Below are positions 33,644-42,569 of a stretch of 64,000 nt of DNA, in pieces. The stretch spans positions 1 through 64,000 of IMG/VR virus record IMGVR_UViG_3300024346_000014. The stretch is one strand, 5' to 3'. Within the stretch, counting starts at the first letter, position 1; each line of letters begins with the position of its first letter. Origin of the DNA: a virus. The notes under the pieces were generated by a model. The model did no database searches. It was not told the DNA's origin and saw only the letters and a program-made list of their open reading frames with translations. The position numbers and the translations under genes were made by a program.

Positions 33644-34497
33644 TCAGATATTTTCATTTCACGTTGTCTGAGCCATTTAGCATAAGCATCGTACATTCTA
33701 CTTTTACTTAATCCTGGGTAATCTTTTGATAATAAACTGAATATAATTTTACTATACATGTTAGGAGATACTTGTTTAGCCTGAAAGGCTTTTACTAATT
33801 CATGTATAGCCACTCCTATTTTTTCATTCTCTTTCTTAATGTCTGATCTTCGTTGCGCTGACTTTTCTGAAGCAACTGATTTTCTAGAATCAGCGGCATC
33901 TCTATTTTTAGTGTAACTTATATCCTGTATAGATGATGATGCTATATTTGCTATACTAACGTCATTCATTTCAGAAAGAGCTGAATACGCTGTTATTAAT
34001 TTTTGACTTAGAGACTGTGAAGAGGTTTCACCTACTCCATCTATTAAATTTTCAAACTTCTTTAATGTATAACTAAGTGTTCGGTCAGAATCCATTCCTA
34101 TTGCATCGGCGAGAGCAGGTACTGTTATATTAAAAGTTCCATCTGTTTCATCAGTGTATCCAAAAGCCTGTATTCCATCTATCATTTTTACGTAATCTGC
34201 TCCTACTTCTTCACACCTTCCTTTTGCTAATAAATATATAGCAGCCATTTGAGGTTTTGTCATTATTTGTAGTCCTCTTGAATAAGCTCGCATTTCACCT
34301 GAAGAATATTCTACGTCTGTGTCTTCCCACGATTCACCTTCTTCATTGCTAAAATCAATGTCTTCGTTTAACCTACATCCTGATATAAAATCTAAGGATA
34401 TTCCTCTGTTTAATAAATCATTCATTGTAGATTCATAGATAGCTTCGAGTATGCTATCATTTTCAAAATTTTCAAATATTTTAATGTATGTTTTCAT
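33616..34497 (-). CDS. Putative capsid-targeted protein, unknown
   Basis: 293 aa. Leader MKTYIKIFENFENDSILE-AIYE: it matches T4 internal proteins in the first four residues (MKTY) and has I-L-E followed by Ala as a cleavage-like site. An acidic stretch follows (LNEDIDFSNEEGESWEDTDV) and then a helical domain. Possible function unknown. It is preceded by 34510..34914, another leader-bearing gene. Confidence 0.62.
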   Translation of the reverse strand: MKTYIKIFENFENDSILEAIYESTMNDLLNRGISLDFISGCRLNEDIDFSNEEGESWEDTDVEYSSGEMRAYSRGLQIMTKPQMAAIYLLAKGRCEEVGADYVKMIDGIQAFGYTDETDGTFNITVPALADAIGMDSDRTLSYTLKKFENLIDGVGETSSQSLSQKLITAYSALSEMNDVSIANIASSSIQDISYTKNRDAADSRKSVASEKSAQRRSDIKKENEKIGVAIHELVKAFQAKQVSPNMYSKIIFSLLSKDYPGLSKSRMYDAYAKWLRQREMKISDYILRPMVA

Positions 34498-34509
34498 GGC
34501 TTTATTTTT

Positions 34510-34914
34510 TTAAAAATCTATTTCCCAGTCGTCTTCGCTTGATTCGAAATCTTCTAATTCAGATTCACTGTCGTCTGTTGGGATATCCTTATCAAATTCG
34601 CTATCTATTGCTCCTGTATCTGATACATAGTTTATTTCTTGCATATCTAGTTTTTCATGATATTTGTCGTACCATTTTTCTAAAACATTATAAAAGGATT
34701 TTATAAAAGCAGGATCTCCCATTTTTTCTTTCAGGTCTCCCATGTTTTCTTTTATAAAATATTTTATTTCTTCAGTTGCTTCAATGGCATCCATATCAGA
34801 AGAGACAACTTCTCTTACTTTTTTATCTAAAAGAGCTATAGTATTATCTGTAGTTAAAGAATTATCGTTTTCTAAAACTAAAAATGATTTATATGACACT
34901 ATATGTTTTCCCAT
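34510..34914 (-). CDS. Acidic capsid-targeted-like protein
   Basis: 134 aa. Leader MGKHIVSYKSFLVLE-ND. Helical middle, and a very acidic C-terminus (DSESELEDFESSEDDWEIDF). Such acid-rich tails are common in scaffold/core proteins. Unknown. Confidence 0.57.
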   Translation of the reverse strand: MGKHIVSYKSFLVLENDNSLTTDNTIALLDKKVREVVSSDMDAIEATEEIKYFIKENMGDLKEKMGDPAFIKSFYNVLEKWYDKYHEKLDMQEINYVSDTGAIDSEFDKDIPTDDSESELEDFESSEDDWEIDF

Positions 34915-34986
34915 AATAAACTTAAATCTTTTTATTATTTATAAGAGAACTTAGTTTAATAAAATGGTTTAATACTTTAAATAAAT

Positions 34987-34998
34987 TTTAGTATAATA
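34987..34998 (+). promoter_or_regulatory. Promoter-like TTTAGTATAATA
   Basis: Exact word 18 bp before the exonuclease ATG at 35017, heading the exonuclease-thymidylate synthase unit. Confidence 0.55.
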
Positions 34999-35016
34999 AT
35001 TAAAAATTACAGATAT

Positions 35017-35736
35017 ATGTTTACAAAAAACGAAATTACAAAAATGATTTTCTTTGATGTTGAAACGGCTACTACGTTTAAAGACCATAGTGAATTATCA
35101 GAAAGAATGAAAAAGCTATGGTCAAAGAGATGCGAATGGCTTAGAAAAAATTACGAAGACAACGAAGGTAAAACCGATAGCGAACTTTATAGTTACAAAG
35201 GCGCTCTTCATCCTGAATTTAATAAAGTACTTTGCGTATCCTTTGGTAGAGTTGAAATAGATTCAACGGGGGAAGTAACTAGTAATGTTCATACATGCAG
35301 TGGCCATGATGAAAAGGAAGTATTACAAAATACATTAAAGGTATTTGAAAAATTTTACACGAGTGGATTTAAATTTGTTGGACATAACATAAAAGGTTTT
35401 GATATTCCTGTTATTTTAAAAAGAGCTATTATAAATGGGATAAGTATACCTAGTTTCTTGCATTTGCATAATCTTAAACCTTGGGAAATGCCTTTTGTAG
35501 ATACATCTGACGTTTGGAATTTCGGAGCATGGGGAGGAACAAAAGTTTCATTAGACCTAATGTCAGCTAGCTTAAACGTGCCTACTCCTAAAGATGCAAT
35601 GGATGGTAGCATGGTATCAGGAGCATACTGGTTCGAAGACAAGCTGGATGATATCGTAACATATTGTGAAAAAGATGTAGTTGCAACTGCAAACGTTGTT
35701 CTAAGATTAGGGAATCATAACATAATTGAAATATAA
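35017..35736 (+). CDS. DnaQ-like 3'-5' exonuclease (family B polymerase exo-like), stand-alone
   Basis: 239 aa. ExoI motif FFDVETA near residue 15 (Asp, Glu), ExoII-like HNIKGFDIP at ~127-135, and ExoIII YCEKDVVAT (Y-x(3)-D) near 220. This is the DEDDy arrangement of family B polymerase proofreading domains, here as a separate gene. It could supply proofreading to the split polymerase or act alone in repair or host DNA breakdown. It heads a three-gene unit with overlapping genes. Confidence 0.75.
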   Translation: MFTKNEITKMIFFDVETATTFKDHSELSERMKKLWSKRCEWLRKNYEDNEGKTDSELYSYKGALHPEFNKVLCVSFGRVEIDSTGEVTSNVHTCSGHDEKEVLQNTLKVFEKFYTSGFKFVGHNIKGFDIPVILKRAIINGISIPSFLHLHNLKPWEMPFVDTSDVWNFGAWGGTKVSLDLMSASLNVPTPKDAMDGSMVSGAYWFEDKLDDIVTYCEKDVVATANVVLRLGNHNIIEI

Positions 35737-35926
35737 AATGACAAAAGAAAACCTAATTGCAATCATAGAAAATAGGAATAGCTGGACTTTGGCTAAGCAT
35801 AGAAGTGCTTTAATGCTCTTAGATAACTTTAAAGATAATAAGGTTATTGAATACCTATGGTATAAATTTAAATCCACAGGGGATTATTATTATGCATCTA
35901 TAGTCAAATCTTATAAAGTAAAATGA
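35726..35926 (+). CDS. Small protein, unknown
   Basis: 66 aa, MKYKMTKENLIAIIENRNSW; overlaps the exonuclease end by 11 bp and the thymidylate synthase start by 4 bp (ATGA). A second Met at residue 5 (MTKEN) follows the exonuclease stop and is the likelier start. Unknown. Confidence 0.55.
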   Translation: MKYKMTKENLIAIIENRNSWTLAKHRSALMLLDNFKDNKVIEYLWYKFKSTGDYYYASIVKSYKVK

Positions 35927-37029
35927 ATATAGAACATCAATATCTAATTCTACTTAAGGATATCCTAGACAGTGGATTAGAAAAAGAAGACCGTACTGGT
36001 ACAGGTACTATCTCCATGTTTGGTAGACAAATCAGACACAAAATGAATCAAGGATTTCCTCTACTAACAACCAAGAAAATGTATTGGAAAGGAATTGTAA
36101 TAGAATTGTTATGGTTCTTACGTGGTGATACAAACATTAAATATTTAGTCGATAATGGTTGTAATATCTGGAATGGAGACTGTTATAAGAAATATTGTAA
36201 AATAGCAGGGGCTATGGAGGAACCTGATTATGATATTCATGTTGATGATCCAGGTCAAAATTGTACCAGACTCATGACTCAACAAGAGTTTATTGAACAA
36301 ATCAAAACCAATGATGAGTTTGCTCGAAAATGGGGTGATTTAGGTCCAGTGTATGGTAAACAATGGGTTGAGTGGGAATGTCCACCTATGACACCCGATG
36401 AAGTTGATTATCCAAGAACAGTCAATCAAATTCAAAACCTAATAGAACAACTCAAAACAAATCCAGACTCAAGACGACTAATGGTTAACGCTTGGAATGT
36501 TGGCGAATTGGACCAAATGACACTTCCACCTTGTCACTACGGATTCCAATGTTATACTACAGAGATGAGTTTTAAAGAACGAATTGAATATTGGACATCC
36601 TCTATAGGTAAGAGTCCATCTTATGGGAAGCAGTTTAATGATAGCGATTTAGATGAACGCAATGTTCCTAAACGAAAGTTATCTCTAATGTGGAGTCAAC
36701 GTTCAGTAGATACTTTCTTAGGTTTACCATTCAACATAGCATCCTATGGTTTACTACTTGAAATCATCGCTAAAGAAGTTAATATGGTTCCTGATGAATT
36801 GATTGGTAATTTAGGTGATGTTCATTTGTATAAGAATCACATTGAACAGGCGAAGGAACAACTAACTAGAGAACCTAAAAGACTACCGAAGGTATTAATT
36901 AATAATGGTGAAGTTGATAACAACGGTGTACCATTCACTAAAAGCGTGTTGGATGGGTATGATATAACCGATTTTGAATTAGTTGATTATCAATCACATC
37001 CATCTATTAAAGCATCACTTAGCAATTAG
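35923..37029 (+). CDS. thyA: Thymidylate synthase
   Basis: 368 aa. Active-site Cys204 in PPCHYGF, the N-terminal RTGTGTISMFGRQ, the LWFLRGDTNI motif, SQRSVDTFLGLPFNIASYGL and NLGDVHLYKNH are all standard. It makes dTMP from dUMP with methylene-tetrahydrofolate. About 100 residues longer than E. coli ThyA because of two insertions, one before GDLGPVYGKQW and one after the catalytic region (FKERIEYWTSSIGKSPSYGK). Base composition is somewhat less AT-rich than neighbours. Confidence 0.95.
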   Translation: MNIEHQYLILLKDILDSGLEKEDRTGTGTISMFGRQIRHKMNQGFPLLTTKKMYWKGIVIELLWFLRGDTNIKYLVDNGCNIWNGDCYKKYCKIAGAMEEPDYDIHVDDPGQNCTRLMTQQEFIEQIKTNDEFARKWGDLGPVYGKQWVEWECPPMTPDEVDYPRTVNQIQNLIEQLKTNPDSRRLMVNAWNVGELDQMTLPPCHYGFQCYTTEMSFKERIEYWTSSIGKSPSYGKQFNDSDLDERNVPKRKLSLMWSQRSVDTFLGLPFNIASYGLLLEIIAKEVNMVPDELIGNLGDVHLYKNHIEQAKEQLTREPKRLPKVLINNGEVDNNGVPFTKSVLDGYDITDFELVDYQSHPSIKASLSN

Positions 37030-37826
37030 GTGTTTTTAACAGAATTAGGAATAGAAGTTGCAGCTGTATTCTTTTTGTTATAGAATTCTGTTTTTCCAGC
37101 ATATCTCCAATAAAAACAATTATTAAACCCTTTAGGTTTTCTTTCAGCAATACCTGCTGCTCCTTTAGATGAAGGAGTAGCGGCTAAAAATTCTGTTCTA
37201 CTTCCTACATGTTTACTAGCTGCACTACGGAGTGAACTTGATTTTTGAGCAGATATAGCGTCATTAATTTGAACAGTAGATTCTTCTAAACTTCTTCCTT
37301 TAGATTTACGATATACTTCAATAGCCTCGTCTTTATTATTAATACTATTCCATTTTGCGCCTTTAGCTTTACCATCTTTTACAGGTTGATATTGTCCAGG
37401 TGAAAGTATTACTTTTTGCAATGTTTTTCCATAAGGTTTTCCAGGAGTGTTATATCTGTTGTATATAGCTTGAGCTACATCTGCCATTGCTTGTTTTGAA
37501 CCGCTATAATTTTTAGTGGTATAGTTTTCACAAGCCATTATAACAATTAAAGTCCAATAGTCGGTATTGCCTTGAAGTTTATCTGTTTTTGCTTTAGACA
37601 AGTTTTTTTTATATTGAGCATTTAGATTTTGTATAGAACTAGCGTTTTCTACAGTATGCCAATATTTTTCCCCTGACTTTAGTTGATACTGCCAATTAGG
37701 TGTTTTATCTTTATTTAAGCCCGATCTTCGATATACATATTTTGGTTTAGAAGATATGTAATATTTAGTATACTCGTCTTTATTTTCAAATAAGCGGTTC
37801 CAATTATTATAATTTTTTATGTACAT
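37026..37826 (-). CDS. Capsid-targeted SleB-like cell-wall hydrolase (putative)
   Basis: 266 aa. Leader MYIKNYNNWNRLFE-NKDE (L-F-E). Residues ~95-160 read VIMACENYTTKNY, then MADVAQAIYNRYNTPGKPYG and KVILSPGQYQPV, the order of the SleB/Hydrolase_2 fold (catalytic Glu near ACEN, the A-x-x-x-x-N-R helix, then P-G-Q-[FY]). It may open peptidoglycan during DNA entry. The Lys/Ser-rich C-terminus is unassigned. Overlaps the end of thyA by 4 bp. Confidence 0.6.
   Translation of the reverse strand: MYIKNYNNWNRLFENKDEYTKYYISSKPKYVYRRSGLNKDKTPNWQYQLKSGEKYWHTVENASSIQNLNAQYKKNLSKAKTDKLQGNTDYWTLIVIMACENYTTKNYSGSKQAMADVAQAIYNRYNTPGKPYGKTLQKVILSPGQYQPVKDGKAKGAKWNSINNKDEAIEVYRKSKGRSLEESTVQINDAISAQKSSSLRSAASKHVGSRTEFLAATPSSKGAAGIAERKPKGFNNCFYWRYAGKTEFYNKKNTAATSIPNSVKNT
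37224..37233 (+). repeat. ACTACGGAGT copy within hydrolase gene
   Basis: Leftmost copy of the dispersed 10-bp word. On the coding strand it reads LRS inside the SleB-like gene. Isolated from the other copies by 6 kb, so chance is not excluded. Confidence 0.45.
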
Positions 37827-37903
37827 TTTTAATGATATATTTCTATATTTATTTATACTGGCTTTTTTTCTTAAATAAATAATATTAGCAAAATAATATT
37901 GAT

Positions 37904-38398
37904 ATGGCAGAAATAGCTAGACTTTATCCAAAAATAGATTTTTCAAAAATCAAGTTTTCTAGAATTCCTAAAAATGGTTTTTTAATAGGTTTTAATTCTA
38001 ATAATAACAATAGACTATCTAAAATAGACAGGTCTGGTACTATTACCGTGATAGAATCATTCGAAAGTAAGTCTGATTCTTCTGGTTCTAATTTTAAATT
38101 TTTTGCACAGACGGACGTTCCAAGCGTAGAAAATGATACTGAGTTGCATCATGGTAACATATGGTACGATACAGTTAACGCTATGCCTTATATTTACACT
38201 AAAATAGATGTAGATCATTTCGTATGGCTATCGCTTCAGTCTAATGAAACTGAATCTTCTTTTGAAAGCTTATCTAAAAGTCAAATACTTAGCATAGATC
38301 ATCCGATAGATGGTGAACTTATATATAATAATACAGATCAGGAGTATGTATTCTACAATGGAAGATCTTGGAAAAAAATAATTACTGAAGACTTATAA
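37904..38398 (+). CDS. Putative tail-fibre or baseplate-appendage protein
   Basis: 164 aa, beginning MAEIARLYPKIDFSKIKFSR. The second half contains HGNIWYDTVNAMPYIYTKI and GELIYNNTDQEYVFYNGRSW, phrases typical of phage structural proteins that mount fibres. Two bases separate it from the next fibre-like gene. No enzymatic motif. Confidence 0.55.
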   Translation: MAEIARLYPKIDFSKIKFSRIPKNGFLIGFNSNNNNRLSKIDRSGTITVIESFESKSDSSGSNFKFFAQTDVPSVENDTELHHGNIWYDTVNAMPYIYTKIDVDHFVWLSLQSNETESSFESLSKSQILSIDHPIDGELIYNNTDQEYVFYNGRSWKKIITEDL

Positions 38399-38399
38399 T

Positions 38400-39026
38400 A
38401 TGGATTTAACTTTATTTCCAAAAAATCCAAGTGTTGGCGAAATAGTAAGAGTAGACGGCAACTCATCAAGGTCTTATAGATGGGATGGCATCACGTGGAC
38501 AGCTTTAAAAAAACCATACGTAGATAGGAAACCCGATGATTATAACCCTAATCAAGGTAGAATGGGTCTTCATAAAAAAATGTCAAAGGACATATTAAAT
38601 GAGAAGCCGGTTATAGATTATTCAACTTCTGCTAATATGGCTAAACTTCAAAATTCTATAGTACGAGGAACTGAATCTATATACATGAACGGTCAACTAT
38701 TATCTGCAGATGACTATAGCATAATTGAAAAAACTATTTATTTTAATTTTGAGATATCTGAAGATTCTTCTTTAATATGTGATTATTCTACATTAACACA
38801 TGTTGAAGTATTTAATGAAATACCGGTGGGTGAAATGGACGGTGTGAATCTAACATTTACATTATTTTCAACACCTGTGCAAAACACTGAGTCGATCTAT
38901 TTTAATGGTGTAAGATTATATGAAGGAAATGATAAAGATTACATAATAATTAATAATATTTTGCAATTATTTTTAGCCCCAACTGAAAAAAGTAGCATAA
39001 AAATAGACTATCATGCTGCAATTTAA
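38400..39026 (+). CDS. Putative fibre/adhesin-mount protein with repeated beta modules
   Basis: 208 aa. Two copies of a module: ESIYMNGQLLSADDYSIIEK and ESIYFNGVRLYEGNDKDYII, each followed by an I-x-x-D-Y strand. This repeat is common in fibre and baseplate proteins of large phages, and the C-terminus of the 653-aa fibre gene has a related unit (VKMNGVEVYEGEDYTT). Confidence 0.58.
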   Translation: MDLTLFPKNPSVGEIVRVDGNSSRSYRWDGITWTALKKPYVDRKPDDYNPNQGRMGLHKKMSKDILNEKPVIDYSTSANMAKLQNSIVRGTESIYMNGQLLSADDYSIIEKTIYFNFEISEDSSLICDYSTLTHVEVFNEIPVGEMDGVNLTFTLFSTPVQNTESIYFNGVRLYEGNDKDYIIINNILQLFLAPTEKSSIKIDYHAAI

Positions 39027-39076
39027 AAAAACATTAAAATAATACATTTTTTTAATAAAACAGCCCCTAGAGCGCA

Positions 39077-39084
39077 TATAAATA
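39077..39084 (+). promoter_or_regulatory. TATAAATA, possible T4-type late promoter
   Basis: The exact T4 late-promoter octamer, 35 bp before the ATG at 39120 and downstream of a small GC-rich patch (CCCCTAGAGCGC). A single such case in an AT-rich genome may be chance. Confidence 0.3.
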
Positions 39085-39119
39085 AACTAGAATAAAGCAA
39101 AAACAATTATAATTATACA

Positions 39120-39371
39120 ATGGAGAACACTGAAAACAATAAAGATTTAGATTTATACACGACAACCGATTTATATTTGTCAGCGTATCTTATAGTAAAA
39201 GGTCACAAGTTTTCAACAGAAAAAAAGGGTAGAAAATCCTTCTTTTCATTCAACAAGACCCCTAATTTAGATGAGCATGTAAATGAGTATTTGATGGGTG
39301 GAGGTTCAACAGAACCACTGCAGTACGCTAATTCCATCAAGAACTTAAAAAACTTGCTATTTAATAGATAA
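39120..39371 (+). CDS. Small protein, DUF5659-like
   Basis: 83 aa. The N-terminal TTTDLYLSAYLIVKGHKF matches the short phage/bacterial domain in which [DT]-x-x-L-A-A-[YF]-L is followed by a beta hairpin. Function unknown. Lies between fibre genes. Confidence 0.5.
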   Translation: MENTENNKDLDLYTTTDLYLSAYLIVKGHKFSTEKKGRKSFFSFNKTPNLDEHVNEYLMGGGSTEPLQYANSIKNLKNLLFNR

Positions 39372-39485
39372 TAACATTTAGGGATTATTTTCTAATATTT
39401 TTTATTTACATATTTTTCAAATTAATTTTTGAAGATAGATTGCACGCATTTTAGGTTTACGTACGCTAAAAAAAACCATAATAAA

Positions 39486-41447
39486 ATGGCAGAAATAAAT
39501 AAAGTAGCTAATTTAATTAGCATAATTAAACAAACCGATCAGCAGTTTTTAGACCCAAAAGGTATAATGTTGAAGGATATTTTAGATGCATCAGGTGCAA
39601 GTGCACAGGATCTTTTTGATATCTTAAACGGAGATAAATCTGTAGAAGGTTCGGTATCTAAAGCAGTATCGGATGCAGTGATATCAATAGTAGACGGTGC
39701 TCCTGGACAATTAGATACTCTTAAAGAGATATCTGACGCACTTGCAGGAGATGAAGCTAGTACAGCAACACTTCTTCAAGCTATTGCAGATAACGCAACA
39801 GCATCTAACAGTAGACATGATAGCTATGTAGCTTCACACAACGAAGATACTGAAGCAAAAGAAGCATCAGTAGAAGCAGCTAGAATAGCAGAAAAAGCAG
39901 CAGTAGAAGCAGCTAGAGTAGCAGAAAAAGCAGCAGTAGAAGCAACTAGAGTAGCAACGGCAGCGTCAATTCTTGAAGAAGAAACTCAGTATAGAGCTAA
40001 TCTTGATCAACAAACAGATGCATTAGCTGACGCAATTCTTGAAGAAGAAACTCAGTACAGAGCTGACTTAGTAACTGATACTGAAGCAAAAGCAGCAGCA
40101 GTAGAAGCAGCTAGAATAGCTGAAAAAGCAGCAGTAGAAGCAGCTAGAGTAGCAACATCAGCGTCAATTCTTGAAGAAGAAACTCAGTATAGAGCTAATC
40201 TTGAAGCGGATAGAGATGAAAAAGAAGCAAATGTTGAAGCAGCTAGAGTAGCAGCAGCAGCAGCGATTCTTAAAGAAGAAGGTGAGTATAGAGCAATTAT
40301 TACTTCAGAACAAGCTTTACAAGATAGCAATCATTCTGCTTTAAAGACAAGTCACGAATCATTGGATACTTTTGTAAGAACCAATTTAGATCTAGATTTA
40401 GATGGAGATGGTGCTTATGATAAATTATCTGAGTTCTTAACATTTGTTAATAACGCCCAGCAAGCTGATGCAGATTCAATTGCTAAAGCTGTTAAAGACG
40501 CAAGTGACGCAAACGTATCACTTAAATCTGAAGTAGATAGTGATATCAGTGATCTTGATGCTAAAGTTGATGAACACCAAATTATTCAAAATGATGAATT
40601 CACTAGAGTTGATGGTAAAATAGACACTGGCTTAACAGCAGCAGATGATAAACTAGAATCAGCTAAAACAGAACTCTCGGCAGTTATTAAAACAACACAA
40701 GATGATTTGTCTGAATTTGTTGGAGAAACCGAAGATCAATTTAAGACGGTTAAATCAGAAACTGCTTTATACAGAGATAAGAATGATCTTGAATGGTCTA
40801 ACTTAAACGATGTACGTGAAGAAGAAGCTACTGAGTACCAAGATTATAAAGACAAAGACAGCGAATGGAAGAAGATGATGCAAAGCACTTTCGAGGACGA
40901 ACAAGCTGTGACTTCAAAAGAAAGATCAATGATGATGGAATCTATTGATCAATTGGTTGATGATAAAAATGAGGATAGTGTCAACAGTATTGCTGAGATA
41001 TTTAATCATATTACAGAAGTGGCTGATTTCAACGTCATGAACATTCGTACTAAAACTGATATTGATTTTACGGCAGACCAAGAACAAGATGGAATGATTA
41101 TTCCAGCCGAATCAATTCATCAATACACTTTAAGTGTTAAAATGAATGGCGTAGAAGTATACGAAGGAGAAGACTACACAACTACATACTTAAATGAAAG
41201 AGTAGTAGGTATATCAATGGAAAGGTCATTAAATGGCATTTACAAAGATGGTGGTAGATTATCTATTTCAGGAAGAGTAGGAGAATTAAAACAATATGAA
41301 TTTAATTTAACTAGCCCTTTTGCTGGACAAGGTAAATTCGTAAGACCTATAGAAGGTGAAAATGATTATGCTTCTGCAATCGGAGACTTCCGTAGTAAGG
41401 AGGTTGCAACATTGGATCCACTAGTAGATCCAAATTCAGAAGGTTAA
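39486..41447 (+). CDS. Alanine-rich coiled-coil tail fibre/whisker protein
   Basis: 653 aa from the ATG at 39486 (MAEINKVANLISI); a TTG-initiated extension to 39429 is not preferred. N-terminal ~110 residues include SVSKAVSDAVISIVDGAPGQ, a common fibre-base motif. Residues ~120-270 are Ala/Glu-rich repeats with four ILEEETQYRA-like units, a long trimeric coiled coil. A D-x-D-x-D-G loop (DLDLDGDGAYD) near 305 may bind calcium. A further coiled coil and a C-terminal beta module (VKMNGVEVYEGEDYTT) follow. A strong terminator lies just after. Confidence 0.68.
   Translation: MAEINKVANLISIIKQTDQQFLDPKGIMLKDILDASGASAQDLFDILNGDKSVEGSVSKAVSDAVISIVDGAPGQLDTLKEISDALAGDEASTATLLQAIADNATASNSRHDSYVASHNEDTEAKEASVEAARIAEKAAVEAARVAEKAAVEATRVATAASILEEETQYRANLDQQTDALADAILEEETQYRADLVTDTEAKAAAVEAARIAEKAAVEAARVATSASILEEETQYRANLEADRDEKEANVEAARVAAAAAILKEEGEYRAIITSEQALQDSNHSALKTSHESLDTFVRTNLDLDLDGDGAYDKLSEFLTFVNNAQQADADSIAKAVKDASDANVSLKSEVDSDISDLDAKVDEHQIIQNDEFTRVDGKIDTGLTAADDKLESAKTELSAVIKTTQDDLSEFVGETEDQFKTVKSETALYRDKNDLEWSNLNDVREEEATEYQDYKDKDSEWKKMMQSTFEDEQAVTSKERSMMMESIDQLVDDKNEDSVNSIAEIFNHITEVADFNVMNIRTKTDIDFTADQEQDGMIIPAESIHQYTLSVKMNGVEVYEGEDYTTTYLNERVVGISMERSLNGIYKDGGRLSISGRVGELKQYEFNLTSPFAGQGKFVRPIEGENDYASAIGDFRSKEVATLDPLVDPNSEG
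39847..40291 (+). repeat. Intragenic coiled-coil repeats
   Basis: DNA-level repetition in the fibre gene: CTTGAAGAAGAAACTCAGTA occurs three times and a related diverged unit once, with GCAGCTAGAATAGCAGAAAA-type units between them. The repeats can shorten or lengthen the fibre by recombination. Confidence 0.75.
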
Positions 41448-41478
41448 TAAGATACTTTAAATAGTATTATTTTCTATA

Positions 41479-41508
41479 GAGGCGTGTAGCAATACACGCC
41501 TCTTTTTT
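41479..41508 (+). terminator. Intrinsic terminator after fibre gene
   Basis: Ten-base-pair stem GAGGCGTGTA/TACACGCCTC with a GCAA tetraloop, then TTTTTT. Rightward orientation, 31 bp after the fibre stop. The strongest terminator in the window. Confidence 0.9.
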
Positions 41509-41540
41509 ATACATAACAATTTTTAGATTTGCTAAACATT

Positions 41541-42128
41541 TTACCTATTACGTTTTAGGTTTTTTAATTTATTAGTAATAATAAACATATTAACGATGTC
41601 TTGTTTTTCTTTACTGGTCTCTGACTCATTAAATTTAAATATGTAAGTACCTGTTACATTGCTTATTTGTTTTTCAAGATCTGCAATATTTATGTCTACT
41701 ATTTTCATATTGGCTTTTGATATTTCATATTCTATTTTAAGTTCATCACATATTACAAATAATTCTAAAGCATTTAAAGTTTCATAAGCCAAGCTGGCTC
41801 TTTTAAATATATCTTCATACTTGTTGGTTTTATCCTTATCTGGATGCGTTAGTTTGCATATATTCCAGTATATTTTCTTGAGACTTTTGTTTTCAGGATC
41901 ACTGTGATTATTTTCTAAAATGCTTTCTTTATCTTCAACGTTTGGATTCTCATTAGAATCAGGTTTATCTGTTCCTAATAATTCCTGTACGTCATCTACG
42001 TTTTTAGCTACTTCATCTAAAAATTCCTGCCTGGATTCTTCTACTATTACCTTTCTCCATTCTAAATCTGATTTTAAAAATCTAAATTTCTGAATTAAAC
42101 TTTTATTTTTTCCGCTTAATGATTTCAT
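41541..42128 (-). CDS. J-domain (DnaJ-like) protein
   Basis: 195 aa. Residues ~83-118 read LKKIYWNICKLTHPDKD, then YEDIFKRASLAYETLNAL, with the HPD tripeptide at 95-97 that stimulates Hsp70 ATPase. The N-terminal helix is charged and the linker is Asn/Asp/Glu-rich. Lacks the zinc and client-binding domains of DnaJ. Possibly steers host DnaK during virion assembly. Start is 2 bp before the upstream gene's stop. Confidence 0.7.
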   Translation of the reverse strand: MKSLSGKNKSLIQKFRFLKSDLEWRKVIVEESRQEFLDEVAKNVDDVQELLGTDKPDSNENPNVEDKESILENNHSDPENKSLKKIYWNICKLTHPDKDKTNKYEDIFKRASLAYETLNALELFVICDELKIEYEISKANMKIVDINIADLEKQISNVTGTYIFKFNESETSKEKQDIVNMFIITNKLKNLKRNR

Positions 42129-42129
42129 T

Positions 42130-42399
42130 CTATAAGTTTATTACGTTTAAAGCCTCTTCTATTTTTTTTAAAACCATATTTCTTTCTTCTGAAGTATTCC
42201 ATGCAAAAACAGTTGGCATTATAGAATTTGCATCAAATAAAACTATTTCATATGACACTGGCGTATCATCTGCTTTTTCTTTAAGAGACTCGTCGTATTC
42301 TGTTTCACTAGGTTTATCAGATCTTATTTCTAACCTATATACGTGTTGAATATTTATTAAATCGTAACCTTCATTGTGTCTAATTTTTAGCCATCTCAT
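42130..42399 (-). CDS. Small protein, unknown
   Basis: 89 aa. RWLKIRHNEGYDLINIQHVY and VSYEIVLFDANSIMPTVFAW suggest a PH- or Tudor-like beta barrel followed by a helix, of the kind seen in small bacterial proteins, but no family is certain. Upstream of the J-domain gene with a 1-bp gap. Confidence 0.55.
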   Translation of the reverse strand: MRWLKIRHNEGYDLINIQHVYRLEIRSDKPSETEYDESLKEKADDTPVSYEIVLFDANSIMPTVFAWNTSEERNMVLKKIEEALNVINL

Positions 42400-42569
42400 A
42401 TCTAATGTTTACTAATTTTTAAAATCTAAATAACATACCTTTACTTTGCAGTATTTAGATACCCCAGTTTCACCATTAATGTGATCTAAGGGCTTTTTTA
42501 TTTTTACAGATAAGATACAGTATTACGCATAACAATTACATTAGATTTAATTAAATCTCGTGAATTATA

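Noticed and set aside
39429-39485. TTG-initiated extension of the fibre gene
   Set aside because: The ATG at 39486 begins MAEI like the neighbouring fibre gene and has an A-rich leader; the extension carries Cys/His-rich residues atypical of the protein.
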